Origin: Endozoicomonas montiporae CL-33
GTDB lineage: Bacteria; Pseudomonadota; Gammaproteobacteria; Pseudomonadales; Endozoicomonadaceae
DNA: 64,000 nucleotides
Assembly: GCF_001583435.1 (NCBI RefSeq)
Contig: NZ_CP013251.1
Span: 2,315,617-2,379,616 of the forward strand
Direction: 5' to 3'
The translations under genes and the position numbers were made by a program. This document shows positions 63,207 to 64,000 of the stretch, piece by piece; the first letter of the stretch is position 1, and every line of letters starts with the position of its first letter. Below the pieces are notes generated by a model. The model saw nothing but the letters and a program-made list of their open reading frames with translations. It was not told the DNA's origin and made no database searches.

Positions 63207-64000
63207 ATGTCCACGAGACAACAAGGGATGCTCCAGTCTTTTTATCCTGATCAAAATCCGTATTTCAATCTGTTGAAGTGGGCAACCCTGCTGCTGTTGC
63301 CCTTCGCTCTCATTTTTCATTTTGACAGTATCAACCAGTCTGCCTTTCTGTGGTTAAATCATCCGGCTAATACAGTGGGTGGCGACGCCCTGTGGGTGGT
63401 TCTGACCAATTTCGGTGATGGCTTTTTCCTGTTCCCTCTGACCATGCTGTTGTTTGTGTTGAAGCCAAAGCAACAGTTGTCGGTGATCCTGACCATGTTG
63501 GTGGGGGCGGTTTTGCTGAACGGCGGCAAGGCTGTCATTGATTCTTTACGTCCTGCGGGCGAGCTCGGCTCAGACATGCTGAATATTATTGGCCCAACGG
63601 TGCGGAAAAACTCGCTGCCTTCCGGGCATACCGGCACAGTCTTTCTGATGGTAGGGCTGGTTCTGGCGCATTTCAAAGGTGCGATTCGCTGGTGGATTCT
63701 GCTGTTTGGCGCGCTGGTGGCGTTTTCCAGAATTGTGGTCGGGGCGCACTGGCCACAGGATCTGGTCTGGGGTATCTGGGTGGGTATCCTTTCTACCTAT
63801 ATTGGTTGCACTCTGGCAGATAACATCGGCTCTGGTCTGAAATCCCGTCTGTTTCTGCTGTTTTTAACGGCGGTTTGCGCCGTTTTTCTGCCCTTTTATG
63901 ACAATGGTTTTCAGGAATATTTTCCGTTCCTGATCTACTGGCAGTATGCGTTGTCTGCACTCTCACTGGTGCTGATGCTGGTGACGCTGTTCACGCTTTA
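63207..64000 (+). CDS. PAP2 superfamily phosphatase, cut by the window end
   Basis: Membrane lipid phosphatase of the PAP2 type. All three motifs are present: KAVIDSLRPAGE (K-x6-RP), NSLPSGHTGTVF and FSRIVVGAHWPQDLVWG with the catalytic histidines. Several helices surround them. The reading frame is open to base 64000 without a stop. Three in-frame starts are possible (63189, 63207, 63228); 63189 overlaps a TATAAT (63185-63190) that looks like a -10 element, so a later start is preferred. It could dephosphorylate undecaprenyl pyrophosphate or modify lipid A; it is next to a polyprenyl-sugar glycosyltransferase gene. Confidence 0.87.
   Translation, partial: MSTRQQGMLQSFYPDQNPYFNLLKWATLLLLPFALIFHFDSINQSAFLWLNHPANTVGGDALWVVLTNFGDGFFLFPLTMLLFVLKPKQQLSVILTMLVGAVLLNGGKAVIDSLRPAGELGSDMLNIIGPTVRKNSLPSGHTGTVFLMVGLVLAHFKGAIRWWILLFGALVAFSRIVVGAHWPQDLVWGIWVGILSTYIGCTLADNIGSGLKSRLFLLFLTAVCAVFLPFYDNGFQEYFPFLIYWQYALSALSLVLMLVTLFTL

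Noticed and set aside
1..64000. tRNA, rRNA or prophage attachment sites
   Set aside because: None seen; no CCA-ended cloverleaf or rRNA-like stretch was recognised by eye, although a computed tRNA scan was not possible.

Overview
This looks like a marine gammaproteobacterium of the Endozoicomonas/Oceanospirillales type. The basis is protein-level resemblance (OvoA, XapX, PpiC, ProQ/FinO, PldA) plus a very heavy load of diverse insertion sequences; no rRNA or other taxonomic marker lies in the window, so the genus is an inference.

Bases 1-36000 are a type III-B CRISPR-Cas island riddled with transposons. It opens with the 3' half of a Cmr operon (cmr4, cmr5, cmr6, cas6; cas10/cmr2, cmr1 and cmr3 must lie upstream of the window), followed by a lipoprotein and a CARF-PD-(D/E)XK effector of the Can2/Card1 kind. 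Downstream are a membrane protein with two zinc ribbons and a 381-residue protein that fuses a Csx16 domain, two membrane helices and a CARF-like domain, which would be a membrane effector carrying its own candidate ring nuclease. Five CRISPR loci share one 36-nt repeat family (5399/8901, 13346-13588, 25263-25911, 30114-30353, 35653-35805), and a lone remnant sits at 24701. Four of them have a conserved leader of about 175 bp ending in the palindrome ACAAGCTTG(T/C), and each leader lies back to back with a divergent gene (a repeat-rich small protein, rmuC, cas2, a UDG-like gene). Adaptation genes are doubled as cas2-cas1-cas2-cas1; the second cas1 is broken by an IS4-type element and an IS1-type element.

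Inside the island (13.8-24 kb) is a second accessory locus: a 63-aa protein, a 174-aa possible nuclease, a double-AAA+ ATPase, a 136-aa protein, a PD-(D/E)XK-like protein and a WYL regulator. Three consecutive genes of this locus are each broken by a different IS copy. Removing the IS and one target duplication restores every reading frame exactly.

Bases 36000-49300 are calmer: UDG-like protein, small membrane protein, Fic protein, OvoA (ovothiol synthesis), a thiolase, PpiC, a ProQ/FinO RNA chaperone, a DUF2237 protein, a FlgA-like SAF protein and a MacA/MacB-type exporter. Bases 49300-54800 hold a two-gene operon of unknown, effector-like proteins split by an ISKra4-type element and by an ISL3 element that itself contains IS1. 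Bases 54900-64000 look like ordinary chromosome: DUF3313 lipoprotein, outer-membrane phospholipase A, an RND efflux pair, XapX, a GT39-type glycosyltransferase and a PAP2 phosphatase cut by the window end.

Exact IS ends with matching target duplications could be read for ten elements: ISNCY-type x2 (6 bp), IS4-type x2 (5 bp), IS1380 x2 (4 bp), ISKra4 x2 (8 and 5 bp), ISL3 (8 bp, containing IS1) and IS1-type x2 (8 bp) make eleven copies counting the nested IS1; the ends of the IS110 element are approximate.
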